The notes under the pieces were generated by a model, which was not told the origin of the DNA, did not search any database, and saw only the letters and a list, made by a program, of their open reading frames with translations. Below, one piece after another: positions 31,327 to 45,148 of a stretch of DNA of 64,000 nt; the first letter of the stretch is position 1, and every line of letters starts with the position of its first letter. The translations under genes were made by a program, and so were the position numbers. This stretch comes from Epiperipatus broadwayi (lineage: Eukaryota > Onychophora > Udeonychophora > Euonychophora > Peripatidae). The stretch is from assembly GCA_028023455.1 (NCBI GenBank), contig JAQFVV010012400.1, forward strand, positions 12,097,748-12,161,747, read 5' to 3'.

Positions 31327-33340
31327 CAGGGGTTCTTAACTTTTTTGCTCAATGAACTTCTGTCTGAATGCAGCAGCAGCTAGTTTTATGACATTCAACA
31401 TTGGCATGTTTTTAAATTAAATTTTAGAATTATTCAAAATTACATTTTAGGATATTCCTATTATTTCACTACTTGATAACCTAATATAATTCAACATCTG
31501 TTCAAGTGATAATTTTCAACAAACATTTACAAAAATAAATTTTGCCATAACACATAAAACCGTGACCAACATCCTTACCAATTTTTTGCATCTAAAGCAT
31601 GTTACATCAAAACAAAAATCAAGTTCCCATTATATTTTATATAACTTAATGAATATATCACAGTTGCACCAACACATCCATATACAAATATTTTTAAATG
31701 CATAAAACTAAAGTAAAACAACAATATACATTTGTACTAGCTTTTTAATACATTAAGTAATAATCCAATACATTAAAAATATGGGAAGTTAAAGTTTATT
31801 TCTAAGATATGTCAATGTGCAGATTATTATTGTTTATCTGGAATAAAATCATTAAACTATGTGTGGTATTTGATAAGGCAACATACATATCAAGTCAGAC
31901 ATCGAATAAAGTTTTATTTTTTTGTTTTTATTGAAAATCCTGATTCATTAAGATACATTGTTGCAAATGGAATCAAAGCTGCCATATATTGCTTTAGTTT
32001 TTCATAGGAAACACCAGAATACTTTAAAACTTTTTGATTAAAACTTTAATGTGATAAGTTTTTTGTTGTGAGATCAAAGAGTTTATTTCTGATTTAGTTA
32101 ACATTTTCAATACAATTCACATAAGAAAGAAAACAATTGTCCAACCATTGTTCAATTTTCATACCATCAACATAGAAATATTTTTTATAAAAATTCTGAA
32201 ATTTCCAAATGATTTGCAAATATTTTGTTTCAAAAAAAAAAAAATGACAAAGAATTTTGTACTTCAATCCTATCTTCGTAAAGCACTTCCTTCAACACTG
32301 GAAAATTTGCAAGCATACATTAAATGGATATATTTCATTCATACGATGAAAATATCTGCCAGGTAAGCCAACCCATGGATAAAAAACTTTTTTTAAAATG
32401 TTTAAAAAATAAGTTTTCTTTTTCATTCAGAAAGAATGAAATTTCTGCTCTTAGTTCAAATAAGTGTTTCAGGATGTGCCCTCTTGAAAACCAGCACACT
32501 TCTGTATGCTAAAGAAGAACTTTATATACGGCTCCCATTTTTTGACAATTTTTTTTTTTAAAATATGATGATTCAGACAACTTGTTTTGATAAAGTGATA
32601 ACTTTTATGGCTGTAAATAATTTTTTTTTCAGCTTATTGGAAGAGCCTTTGCTTCTAATGGACATTTGTTTTAAAACTAGTGAATGATAATTTTATATTT
32701 TTTTATTAAATTATAAAAGCCAGATGTCTTAACAAATATCACAGTCACTCCATCAAAAAAAGAGAATGTTTTTGTATTACAATCAAAGTTTTGTCTGTGG
32801 AAAAACTTGACCATTTTGGATGTTAATGTCTTCATAGTTTCTAAAAGTCAAAATAAAAGTTCATTGATGATATCAGAAGGCACATAGCACACAAAACAAA
32901 ATAATGATTGCATTGAGATATCTGTAGTTTCATCCAATTTATATTGAAAGGGAATGGTGATGTTGTCAATTCTTTGATGATGTTTTAAAATATTAAGACA
33001 TAACAACGGTTCTAAAATGTATTATATCATTTGACAAGGGAACTCCTTTCAGTTTCTCCCTCTGTTAGGTCTCACACTATTTTAACCATTTCCAGTACAT
33101 ATGGCTTTACTTAGTCTCTGTAATAGTATGGGATTTCTTTTGCTTGATAATTTAGTCAACTATTTTATAGGATGATTCAAGCACAACCTATCATAAAATG
33201 ACAAATACAAGTCTTGGAAGCATATCTGCTCTTGAAATTTTTTTTTACATGAAAAAAACACATCTTTATATAAATTCTCAGCAATGGTCTTTCAGTTTTA
33301 CTGACTGCATATTTCTGTTTGCAAGAATTTCTGCACAAAA
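31327..33340 (-). mobile_element. hAT transposon remnant (ZBED5/SCAND3-like transposase), decayed
   Basis: The minus strand shows transposase pieces in order: a region near 32340-32520 resembling the WFSRGHILKHLFELR stretch of hAT transposases of the Charlie/ZBED5 type, then near 31900-32000 the C-terminal dimerisation stretch (ALIPFATMYLNESGFS). caggggttcttaac at 31327-31340 fits a hAT-type terminal repeat. The opposite terminus was not found with confidence. Stops are frequent, so no active transposase. Confidence 0.7.
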
Positions 33341-33516
33341 AAAAAACTGCATTTTTTGACTTCTGTCATATTCATTATTATAAGTAAAATCAAATAATAA
33401 CTAACTTTAATTGTACTTCCTTTTTTTTTAAATTTCAATTTAAATTGAATGTATAAAATATAAATTAAATTGATAGCATTTGAAAGGTTTTTAGGTAATT
33501 TAATTTGACAAATATC

Positions 33517-33596
33517 AAACAAGGCAAAAATCTCCATACAGTAGTGCCACCCTGTGCCAACCAGAGTAATCAATGGTGATCATGTGATGTTTAGTT
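33517..33596 (-). mobile_element. Short copy (80 bp) of the ribozyme-element family, ribozyme lost
   Basis: Contains only the two ends of the family seen at 45652-45947 and 52238-52627: aaacaaggcaaaa...tgccaccctgtgcc...gagtaatcaatgg joined directly to tgatcatgtgatgtttagt. Flanked by 10-bp target duplications gacaaatatc (33507-33516) and gataaatatc (33597-33606), one mismatch. The hammerhead-bearing middle is deleted. Confidence 0.85.
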
Positions 33597-33606
33597 GATA
33601 AATATC

Positions 33607-36600
33607 CATATAAATAGGTGATTTTTAGCTCATATATAAGATAAACATACAGACTATAGCAGTAAATCACAACTCTTGTCCTTTCTGGCATCGTCTTACT
33701 TGGAATTATGTCTAAAGTTGTATGGATTTCACAATCTTCTAGAAACTTAACAGCAAAAGGAAAATGTACTTTACATGTCAACCTTTGAAAACATGGCTAT
33801 GTTCACAAATAATTATACTGGAAATGTGTTGATTATATGGATTGACAAATGATGGACATGCTTCATTTACATTTGTAGCCTACATGTCTATTCATATTAA
33901 AAGTTGCCTACTTATGAAAAGTTAAGAACTCATTTAAACTGACCCATTTTGTAAAATTTTAAGTCAATGAAAAATAACAAATTTTACTTATTTGTTAATA
34001 AATAGTTATAGACAGAAAATACTTGAATATAAGGCAATGATTTAACGACTAAAGTGAAAATGCTTAACCTCATTATTTGGTGACTGAACAACTACTACAT
34101 ATAGAGTTGCTAACATAAATTGTTATATATTTTTCAATCTAATAAAAAAAATGTGTAATCATCTCCGTGCAACGAGGGCAGTCATTTATATAAATAAAAT
34201 GTGCAAGTATTTAAGATAATTTTGATGTTAGTATCAAAAACAGGTTTATTCAATTATGTTTACAATAAAGAAAAAATTATAAAATAACATTAAATTTGGC
34301 AATACATTTATTAAGCATAATATAATATCATAACTGTGTTTCTTCAATAGGATTGGTAACTTAAATGACTAATTTCACAACCAATTTTTAATACATGTGA
34401 TTTAGTCAAAATCAATAATAATCATGCAACATATATAATGTTATAATTTTTATCGTAGAAAAAAATATATAATGTGTTATATATTTCAGGTGTTTTATTT
34501 CATGAGATTATATTTTTTACTTTGTATTTTATTTTTAATTATAATTATATTGATTATGACTGTATGGAATTAACTCTGTGATTCACACGCAGTCTCTATA
34601 ATTTCAAAAAATCAATTTATTGGTTGGAAGATTTCCTTTCGTTTGTTTTATGTTGGTAACTATGTCACATAATAATTTGTATACATCATGACTGTGATCA
34701 AGTGTTGGGTCAAAATCTAAATGAGTATAAGCTGTTTTTTAAGATAAGCGACAACTTTACTATGATATAAAATTAATATTACTGTAATTTATTGCATATA
34801 ATCATAAATGAAGGAAATACTAGATTTCAGTTAGAAGTCAAAGAAAAATAAGTGTTTTTTTTTTAAATTCAAGTTCACGGACATTTGTTTGAGAACTCAC
34901 ACTATAGGGTAATATTGTTTCAAATTTTATAGAAATGAATCTAATTTCCTAGTAGCAGGATACAATTCATAAAATTTTTAAGAATAATTGTATCAAATCT
35001 AAGGCTATATGTACAGATTTTATTATAGAACCTTCAAAATTTTTATTAAATGTAAACTGAATTGGCTATATATAAACGTCATTTATAAGAAATTCAAATG
35101 CATTTTTATTTTTTTGATGGTTAAAGGCTTTGATAATGACTGAATTTATGGATTTTATTTAGAACCTTGATTTCATAGGAAACAGCTTTTTGACATTTTA
35201 TTCAACAGTTTTTTAAGTATTTTTAATCAACAGTTTTTTAAGTATTTTTAAAAGGATATATCTTTTTTTTAGAAATTTTGCTGTAAATTATTTACTTCTA
35301 GCTAAATTTTCAACTTGTGAACTAATTAAATTTTGATCTGAATTTGAAATAGACAAGTTTTCAAATATACTATGAGTTATTGGTGGAACATATAGGTAAC
35401 AATTTGATTTAATTTCTAAAAACATTTAATATTCATTAAGAAGCATTACAGTTGTATTCTATGTCAAAGTTCAGATGTTTAGAGTATCACCCAATGAGCA
35501 GTTCTTTTTTAACATCTAAAACAAAGGTGTTGATGACTTTTAAAAATAAATATAATAAAAGCTTCATCTAACATGATTTGATGTAGTAGCTATTCTATTG
35601 TTTTATCTCCATTATTTATAATATTTTCCATATGTTGTATGAAGTATGTAACATTCTGAGTATAATTATAATACCGCAAATTCAAGAAACTATATTTTGA
35701 AAGTCTTTGAGGTGTATCTATCCATATATTGATGGTTTAGCATTATCATATAGATCTTTTAGTTTTATGGATTTTCACATTCATTTTTTTTAGTAAATAC
35801 TGTATTGTAAAATATATAAAAATGATTATGCTAAGAAACAAGCAGTATAATAAACCACCGGTATTTATTAAAAGAAATCCAGTGTTGTCAGATATAAAGA
35901 TAATTTGTGCTTAGGCAAAATGGATTATTCATTCCATTAATCTTGTTCTTCAATTAAATTCGTACTAGATGAAAGAGAGTTTAAAGATTTTTCTTCAATA
36001 ATTATTCACTTTCATGCAGGATAAACTTTATATAACTGATGTGGTAAGCAAATATTGCTAAATTCTTTAAATGAAAAGTCTACTACTTATGAATATACTA
36101 CACTTAAATATGGTATTTTATTGTTACTAAGTCTTTTTCTCCGTACTTTAATCAACTTCTATGTTGTTCTGTATTAAAAATTCTTTAGTATTGAATACAC
36201 GACTTTTTTTTCTTCAGCTAAATCATTTATTTATTTCTAAAGTTTTTTTTTTTCAATTAAACAATAAAACATCACAACTAATTTCAATTTTTTTTCAGCC
36301 TCTAAGTAAACTTTTACTATTTTTAATGTCTATTCTAAGCAAATTTATGTGAAAATTATAATTGTTTTCTGTATTTTTACTTTATCAATTTCAGTATCAA
36401 CTGTGTCAAGCCTATGGAAAACATTACCCACTAAAGAAATGTTAATGCTTTCCAATATGGCAGTTGTTAAATAATAACTCTTATCATTTGATTTTTCCAT
36501 TATATTTTTCAAATTACTAGTACATATTTATACAATTATTTCTGATATTTTTCTGTGAATATATTATTCATTAAATATTTAAAATAATTATATTCTAGTA

Positions 36601-36774
36601 TTTATCAAAAATACTTTTCAAAATGCAGAGAACCTGTTAACAATTAAATGTGTGCATATAGGCAAATTGAATAACTAGGCAATGTTATAATTATAATCAG
36701 ATAATAACACTTGATACCATCAGTAGCTATCTTCTTAACAAAATTTATTTTAGTAATATTTTAAGATTTCAATG
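33607..36774. other. Non-coding stretch, possibly old transposon debris
   Basis: No supported gene. A 25-bp direct duplication lies at 35203/35228 (caacagttttttaagtattt). Minus-strand reading at 35480-35640 gives a short protein-like stretch but no family is recognisable. Confidence 0.4.
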
Positions 36775-36782
36775 ATATAAAG

Positions 36783-37255
36783 CAGGGGTGGGCAAATAGT
36801 GACCCACTAAGAGTTTTTGTGGCCTGCCAAGACAATCAGAAAAATCCACCTTAACTGAGATTTCCTTTCCGTGTGCAATCAAAGATTCGTCTCATATTTT
36901 CCACTAGGATGGCCACATCAATACACATGTGCAGTGTAGATTCAATGTGCAGTGCTTTTCCAGTTGATCTGGTTAATCTCAAATTTCTCTTTGCATTAAC
37001 AAATATATACATTTCCAACTTTAATGAAACCATGAACCCTTCAAAAAAATGTAAAAACGGTGATGAATGTCGTGTGTTTAATGACAAATGAACAAACAAA
37101 TATTTCTTTGGTAATACAGGAAATAAAACAGTGTGTTTATTATGTCATGAAAAAAAATGTGGCCCTCCACTAACCTTCGCTTCCACAAAGTGACCTCCAA
37201 TGTGACCCTCCACCAACTTCTGTGGCCCCTGAGCCAAAACAATTGCCCACCCCTG
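36783..37255 (+). mobile_element. Non-autonomous hAT element with BED-finger remnant
   Basis: Terminal inverted repeats caggggtgggcaaat (36783) and attgcccacccctg (ending 37255), typical of Charlie-type hAT elements. Flanked by 8-bp target duplications atataaag (36775-36782) and atgtaaag (37256-37263), one mismatch. The interior plus strand encodes KKCKNGDECRVFNDK and then NKYFFGNTGNKTVCLLCHE, the start of a BED-like zinc finger of the ZBED5/GTF2IRD2-type transposase. The rest of the transposase is deleted. Confidence 0.9.
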
Positions 37256-37650
37256 ATGTAAAGGATTTACAAAATTAAGGCTTGAGCAGAATATCCCTGT
37301 TGTTACTGATCTGAAATGGCAAATATGCAATGTTTAATTTTGTCAATTACATCACTAAATATTATACAATATCCTTTATTTTCTCATGTAAGATATAGCC
37401 TGTAAAAAATTTCATATAAATCAATCTCCATTTGTTTAATCTCATCCAATGACTTTCTATGTTTCCAAAGTTCTCCAAATTATTCTAGATAATCAGATTA
37501 GAGCTCTTATGTTTTATACTAAGACAAAACATTAGATTATTCTCCTATCTTACATTTATCGTGCATACTGACTGCATTAACTATTCAGTCACTCTGTCTT
37601 ATAGCTATCTATGTAAAAATCAGCAATCAATACAAGATAGTAGTGTTCAC

Positions 37651-37705
37651 AGAATCTCAGACTAGTTTCTGGCTACTGGCTTCAATCAATAAGAAGCACA
37701 TATTC
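37651..37705 (-). ncRNA. Degenerate hammerhead-like motif
   Basis: The minus strand reads gccagtagccagaaactagt, matching the stem II/GAAAC/stem III part of the hammerhead at 52336-52394, but the CUGANGA box is disrupted (ttgattga) and stem I does not pair well. It is probably an inactive relic of the same ribozyme lineage. Confidence 0.4.
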
Positions 37706-37882
37706 ATCCAACAATTTCTTTTATATTTTTCAAATTTATCTACTTTTATAGATCTGACAATAATATAGCAATACAATTCTCCTAATTTGCTTGTAATACC
37801 TGCACCAACAATATTAATCCATTCTACATCACTATTCTATAGCTACCTAGAAGCATATATAATTATTTAATATAAAACTATA

Positions 37883-37980
37883 TATGGTTTGATGCGATGG
37901 TAGACTTAGGATCTGAAGATCTATGAATTGCAGCCTAGCTATGTCATCTCTGGTGTTTGAACTTCTTATGAATTCTCAAT
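37883..37980 (+). repeat. tRNA-like SINE fragment (weak)
   Basis: tttgatgcgatggtagacttaggatctgaag... and a B-box-like tggtgtttgaact about 75 bases later. No tail defined. Confidence 0.3.
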
Positions 37981-40065
37981 CAATAAATCATTCAACTATT
38001 TTTTAAGGGACTTGAGAAAGTAGGACTAATCATATCTGTGACTTTTGGTTATCTAAATTAATCAATTTAAAAATATTTATGTAAGCATAAATTATCAATA
38101 GACACCATCAATTAAATCCATAGATATTTCCAGTTTTTGAACTCCATCTTATAATTAATGTCATTAAAAGATATAGTTGTTGAACTTAAGATTGTCATAA
38201 CTAAGCAACAATACATTATTTGAGAATAAGATAGCTTAACCTTTTAGTAGAAATCTAACTTCGTATTCATGTATTGGGGGGAGTAGGAGTACAATGTTAA
38301 TATTTGACTTCGATGTTTATTGAAATATATCAAATATGTAATGAAAGACATTACAAAGGATGTAATTAATACACCATGGAACTATATCCTATAATAATAT
38401 AAATGAAAGCATTTAAGCCACCTCTATTAGATCATTATTTAATTATAAGGTTTATGGAATAGCCAAATTCTTACTATTAGTTAAATAATAAATTAATAAA
38501 GAGTACTTAAATGTTCTCTTTAATAATAATGAAATAGAAAACAAAATTAAAATATAGAATTAATAGATTTTTGACATTATATCTATTTAGCAGTTTTTTA
38601 AAAACTGAAATAAAAATAAACATATAATAACCATTAACCAAACTGAATACCAGTTACAGAATTTTTAATTTTATGATAATCAGATACAAAATCACTGATT
38701 CTGCTGAATGCATAGAATTGAAACCAAATCATCATTTTATGTGTGATATTTTTGTTTACATTGCATCCTGCTTTAGAGAATATTGTAAGAGTTTTTCAGT
38801 GCTGAATAAAAACATCAGCCTAAATTATAAAAAAAAAAAAAATAGCTCATTGTTTTATTTTATGATTTTCCAAATATTTTTTAATGAGTCAAGTAATTTT
38901 GATGTGATGGTGAAATGTTACATTCATTTTATATTATTTAGCTCTTTCTTAGAAATAGATATTAACAAAATGATATTCACTAAAAAGCAGTGACATTTTC
39001 AGATTTAAAAACTGTCAAAGCTGTTTTTTGATTATAGAATTTAGACATTATTTTTTCTTTATATTGCTTTGCAATTTATAAAAAAAGAGGGGGAGCGGAT
39101 AAAAACAAAACACTATTGAAGGCACTAATACTGATGTTTATTGGAAAGAAAAAAAATATTTTAATATTTTGAAATATTCATATTGTTCAAAAAAAAAAGA
39201 ATTATGCAGCTAATGGAGGAAAATTTTTGTAAATGAAAATTATAAAATATCTGTACCCTTTGAAGTGATTTATTTTAATCTGCTGGACAAATCAGATTAA
39301 GTATTGTCCCTTTCGATTTTTCATGATCTTTTTGTAAAAGTTTTAAATGATGCTATAGTATACTTGTGTTAAAATACATTTTCTTGAAATTCTTATTTTA
39401 AAACTAATTTCTTCAGAAATTGTTTGTTAGTCCTTCATGTTTTCAGGTGATTGCACAACCAACAACGTGCAAATAAAGACCTGTATTTCAGATTGCTTAT
39501 ATTTATTTTATATATATTTACATTATCACTGTCCACGTTACTACTTCAACCATGTATTTAGTTTCCAATTTCTAAATGAACATAATGACTTAAGATAAAT
39601 AGAAGGAATGCTAATCTGATGTAAATTAACATGTGCTCAATCTGCTCAGTATGTAATTATTTAAATATCTGATCAGGTGATAGGATTATACTGACTCTCA
39701 GAGATCAACCATGGATCAGTATGTAAAACAATTCACCAAAGATGCCAAATATCTCTAAAAAACAAACCAAGGGTCGTCATTTAAAAATCATAAAAAATCA
39801 AAACCCAAGAAAAAAGATCTCCAAGAACTTTCCTAGAGTACTCCAAAGGTATGTCCATTACAATTGTTTTAAGCTTCCAAATCAATAACATAAAGTTTTG
39901 TATAATTTTAGTAGTTGCATTAACATGACTAGAATTGATCATTTGTCTTGTATTATCACAAGTGAAATATTCTTATGCTAAGGAAATATTTTTGTTTTTT
40001 AAATAAATAGCAGTTATAATATTTGTAGATTTTAAATTAGATTTTTAGTTATTTAATTGTTAAAT
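37981..40065. other. AT-rich non-coding stretch
   Basis: No supported gene or repeat; one open stretch (38673-38993) is AT-rich without protein-like features. Confidence 0.45.
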
Positions 40066-40069
40066 AGAA

Positions 40070-40160
40070 GGTCCTGTGGTATGATGGCTAACACACCTCT
40101 TTCACTGCTCATGATTTGTGATTCAAGTAATGCCAGAAAAATCTTAGAAACTTTCTGATC
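40070..40160 (+). repeat. tRNA-like SINE fragment
   Basis: tggtatgatggctaacaca (A-box-like) followed about 40 bases later by tgtgattcaagtaatgcc (B-box-like). Spacing fits a tRNA-derived SINE head. Confidence 0.4.
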
Positions 40161-40775
40161 ACCAGCATCTTAGATTTTTTTTCTCAAGTACCAGACTAAT
40201 ACTCAAATATTTTCCAATATTGGAAAGATTACAGATATCTAATTAACTGTTGGGATCAGGTCTCAAGTTAAATGTGGTTGATCAAATGATTTTCTATGCA
40301 CTGACTTCAAAAATAAAAATGTTTTTTTACTAATAAACTTAGAGGCATTATATATTTTATAAGCACTGAAGATGATATACTGCGCATAAGCCAAAATTGT
40401 ACTACATTCAAGTCACTACTTATATCTATCAATTGCTTAGCTATCCATGTATGGAGCTGCAATAATTGATTCTAATTGCTTGTCTGTATCTCAATGTACG
40501 ATTGTAAATAAATTTAATGTATCAATTGCTTCATTATCCATTTACTTTTGATTGTGTTAGCATCTGTTAATATATTCCATTTTTATAATAGTAGACTACC
40601 ATATCAACGTTGATTAACATCATATGGCATGTGTGCATATATACTATTATTAAACTTAGGGGTTCCATTATAAGTTTATGTTTTTTTGTATAAACTTTTC
40701 CCCACACTTATCAATATAATAAAGATAGATGGCATTAAAAAAAAAATGTTCTTTGCATTTCACTAAATATTTATT
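40161..40775. other. Non-coding stretch
   Basis: Nothing recognised. Confidence 0.4.
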
Positions 40776-42136
40776 ATGAGCTCTTTCATAAGAAAGCTGA
40801 TGCAGTGCACTATGATCTCTCCTTTCTCGGAGTCAGGAAACTCTCAGCCATTATGCCCAAAAAAGCCTGTTAGCCATCTTACCTTCCCTTTCCATTCTTC
40901 ACCCTGTTTTCCCCATATTTTTCTCTATCCCATTTCCACATCATTATCTTTGTTCACTCTATGGCCTTTACATCCAAATCCCCCTTATCTTTTTCAAAAC
41001 CCAACATAAAAACAAAGAATCTACTTTCTATATAATCACTTTGTTTATATTTATTCTCCCACTTCATTATTTGTACCATTTCTACTTGTATGCATATACA
41101 TTCAATTAACAGATGTCAAATATTTTCCATACCTATCTTACATAATGTGCAGACTAAATCACATTTCTCCATTTATGTGTATATTCCCTTGTTGCTAATG
41201 ATCCTGTTTGAACCTTAAACAGTAAACTACTTTCCAAGCTATTATTATAAATTAATTCACACCCAATATTGTTTACTTCTATATATATTTAAACTATTTT
41301 TATTTTCCATACTAGTTCTCCATCTCTCCAACTCTCAATTTTTTTTTATTAATACATCTATTTTTCTATCCCATTCTTTGCCACTATAACACTCAACAAT
41401 TCTTCTAATACAATCATCTCATCTTTTGTAAAAGTATACTGATATAAAGTCTTTATCCAAATCTTCTGCATATTGTGCTACTTTACTCATAACCCAATTA
41501 AATACTATTTTGTCTATTCTGTTACTGTATGTAAATTGCAATCTACCATTTTCATTTTGTTTTTTGCATCTCTCATATAAAAATATGAACATCCCATTTT
41601 TCCTTGAATTGTCTCCTTTTCTGTCCATACATCTGCATCCAATGCACATCTTCCCATGTCTCTTTGTATATTTCCTACATAATCTAACACCCCTTCACTA
41701 ACACATAACACATTGTTACCATAAGTTAACCCTGCTATTGCCATCCCTTCCATACAATTCTAGCTACATCCTATTTATTATATGAAAACACTGTTAATTT
41801 CTTTATCAGTCCCTTTTTTTTCTTTGCTTCACTTATCGATTTTTTCTTCCAATATTCCCAAATAGTTATATCTATTCACCACATTTAACTTTATATCTCC
41901 CAATAAAAATTGCCAGCATTTATCATCTTACTTTTGATTTTACTTCACTAAATTTAATCCCTATCTTTTTACCCACCCTCGCACATGTCTACAGCATAAC
42001 TTTCTATACCCTCCCTACTTTTTGTACACAAGAACATATCAAATAAAAGACCAAATAATATATACATTCCCTTGCCATTTATTAATAGTATTTCTACCCC
42101 TCTTCCTAGTCTTTCTATTGCTCCATTTCTTTCAAA
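40776..42136 (-). pseudogene. CR1-like LINE, RT end and C-terminal region
   Basis: From 42136 downward the minus strand reads the end of RT (GIKFSEVKSKV; IKLNVVNRYNYLGILEEKID in broken frames). Then 41514-41753 gives MEGMAIAGLTYG...ALDADVWTEKETIQGKMGCSYF, the usual post-RT region. Near 41100-41180 is a CxxCxxx...HLLIEC pattern, the C-terminal zinc-finger-like motif of many LINEs. Stops and frameshifts are scattered throughout. Confidence 0.75.
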
Positions 42137-44815
42137 TATCATCATCATCAAACATTATCAATACACTGCAGGATGAAAGTCCAAATTCAATCCATCTTCT
42201 CTGATCTTTAGCTTCTCTTCTCCACATCACCCCTGCATACTTTTTCTTATTTCATTCATCCATCTCATATGTGGTCTCTTTCTGGGTCTTTTACAATCTC
42301 TTAGAATCTAATTTAAGATTTCAATTGTCCATCTATTATCATCTCTTCTAGAAATATGTCCAGCCCAACTCCATTTCAGTCTTTTAATTTTTTTCAATAA
42401 GATCAGTAACACCTGTTTGTTCTCTTATCCATAAATTGTGTTCCCGATCTCTTCTTATACTTCCCAACATGTATCTCTCCATACTTCTTTGAGTAGTCTC
42501 TGTATAGCTCTTGTATTATGTGTTCAAGTCTCAGATCCATAAGTAAGAACTGGTAGAATACATTTAATAAAAACCTTTCTTTTCAAACACATAGGCATAT
42601 TTCTTTTTAGTATAAAATTATTTCTACCAAAAGCACTCCAACCAAGTTTGATTCTATGATTAGTTTCATACATTATGTTTCCATCTGTATTATTAATATG
42701 ACCAGCTGTTAACTTCTTCTAACTCATAATAATCCATCTTTATTTTCATATTTTGAGAAAATCCATTAAACATTATTCTAGTCTTTTTAACATTTATCTT
42801 TAGTCCTACTTTCATTTGATAACTCCTGTAACATTTCCTGCAGCTCCAAAGCATCTGCAAAATCTAAATGATTTAAATAATCTCCATTTGCTTTCACTCC
42901 TTTAACTTCCCATTTTAATCCACAAAATACTTCTTGCAGCACTGCTGTAAAAAGTTTTGGAGATATGAGTCATCCTGTCTTACATCTTCTCAATGTTGAT
43001 TTTCCTAGTATCATTATGTAATCTAATTTTTCCTGTTGCATTTTTATAAATATTTTTTAAAATATGACAATATCCTGGATCTATACCTTGATAATCCAAT
43101 GCTTTAATCACTGAAGAAATGTTTATAGAATCAAATGCTTTTTTATAATCTACAAATCCAAAGCATAATGGCAACTCATATTCATTTGTCCTTTCTATAA
43201 CTTCTCTCAATACCTGGATATGATCTATTGTACTAAAACCACTTTTAAATCCAGTTTGTTCTCTTGGTCAGTGGAAATCCAATATTCTCTGTGGACGAGT
43301 TGTAATTATCTTAGTAAAATTTTTTTTATAAAACTGATAAAAGGTTGATAGGTCTATAATTTCTAATATCTTCTTTATCATCCTTTTTAAATATTAATAT
43401 TGTATTCTTCCAATCATCTGGAACATGTCTATCATCTAGACATTTGATATATAACATTGCTAAAAAAATACCATTTCTTCATCTGCTTCTTTTAATATAT
43501 CAATTATAATTCCATCATTACCTGGAGCCTTTCTTTTCTCCATAAATTTAATTGCATGTCTCACTTCTTCATTTAAAATTCTGGGCAATTCAGAAGATAT
43601 AATAGATATAGGAGGTACTTGTTCTTTATTACTATATAATTCTTGATAGAAGACTTCTACCCATTTCATGATGTCATCTCCCTTTTTAGTAATAATTCCA
43701 TCTTTTTTCTTATTGCAGATATAAATTTCCTATCAATATCAAAATATTTTTTTACACTCTTGTGACTTCTATTCTCTTCTACAATTTCCTTGCTAGTTCA
43801 CAGTTATACTTTCTTATATCATTTTCAACTCTTTTCAGCACCATTTTACAAAATTTGAGATATTCAATCTTTTTAAAACATCATTTTTGTATATCTTCAT
43901 ATTCATTCTTTTCTTCATAAATTCTATAGTCTCAGTAGAAATTTTATTGGTCAATTGCTGCTACCAGCAATCTTTGTTGCAGTTTTTAAAAGTGTATCAG
44001 TTATTTTCATATTAATTTCATTCAAATCTGAATCATGTTCAAAATCTACTAATACTTGAAACAGATTTGTAAGTTCTAATTTAATTTCATTAGAATGTTT
44101 CTGAAGATTATGAATATCAACTGTAAATGTTGTTTTTCTTAATAATTTTTGTCTTTCTAGTTTTGCATTAATAAGTATCTTGTGTTAAATTTATTAAGAA
44201 CATTACAATCTTGAAATATGTATTTTCTATTAGTCAAAATATAATCCAATTCTGTTGCACCTTCATTTGGATGCTTCCATATCCATTTCCTATTAACATT
44301 TTATTTTTAAAAAATCATGATATAAAGTTTTTATTTTTCTGTAAACTCCACAAGTCTATATCCTCTCTCATTTCTATTACCTACAGCACTTTCATTTGTT
44401 TATCAATTCTAGCATTAAAGTCTCCCATAACAATTTTAAAATGTTGTTTACTCTAATCAAAAATCTTTTATACATCCATATAAAAATCTTCTACTACTTC
44501 ATCACGATGAGAACTTGTTGGTGCATAAACCTGAATTATCTGCATGTGGTACTTGCTATTAAGTTGTATAATTAATCTTGCCACTCTGTCCAATACACCA
44601 TCAATCTCCACAATGTTGTTCTTCCACTTTTTTATTTATAATGAATCCTACTGCACTTGCATTTCAAATATTTGTGCCTTTATACTAGAGTACATGTCCA
44701 CTTTTTAAATCAATTGTCTCTTCACCTTTTCTTCTAACTTCACAAAGTCCAATAATGTCCTATTTAATATAAGACAGTTCTTCTAATTCTTGCAGTCTTC
44801 CTTCACTTGAAAATA
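42137..44815 (-). mobile_element. RTE-type LINE (EN-RT), 5'-truncated
   Basis: The minus strand starts inside the apurinic endonuclease (RLQELEELSYIK, DIIGLCEVRRKGEETIDLKS at ~44700-44800; VMGDFNARID near 44420). It continues with RT (KAPGNDGIIID in 43460-43669; CFGFVDYKKAFDSINISSVI in 42980-43210) and the C-terminal LKRLKWSWAGHISRRDDNRW-like stretch near 42330-42390, ending in a (GATGAT)n-type simple repeat at ~42137-42150. All these are RTE-clade features. There are many stops. It sits inside the CR1-like LINE. Confidence 0.88.
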
Positions 44816-45048
44816 AGTGACATAGCACATCCTTGCCTTAGTCCCAGCTCACTTTTAATTGATTCTATATTTCCTTAATTGATATGTATAGTAATTCTTT
44901 TCATATAATCTCTTAATAAGATCCACTAAAGATCCATTCATAACCAAATTTACTAAACCTACAATCTAATTCTATTTATTACATGCATTTTCTATATCTA
45001 TAAAAACCAAATATAAATATCTACCATATAATTTTATAATTAAAACAC
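44816..45048 (-). pseudogene. CR1-like LINE, RT middle block
   Basis: The minus strand reads LYLVFIDIENACNK (palm Asp box), then LVDLIKRLYEKN, then ESIKSELGLRQGCAMSLI, which are consecutive RT motifs. They are missing from the flanking blocks, showing that both neighbours are insertions. Confidence 0.78.
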
Positions 45049-45095
45049 TTCCTCTTTTCTTTACAAAAACTTTATTTGTTGTATATATATATATC

Positions 45096-45148
45096 CACTT
45101 GTTCCAACGTTTCAACTATTTTTACTTTATAGTCATTTTCAAGGATCT
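45096..45148 (-). ncRNA. Degenerate hammerhead-like motif in fold-back left arm
   Basis: Inverted copy of the motif at 46231-46282, nearly identical over the stem II, GAAAC and palindrome parts. Confidence 0.45.

Noticed and set aside
34590-36480. Second hAT-like transposase on the minus strand
   Set aside because: Only a short protein-like stretch near 35480-35640; no motif could be matched.
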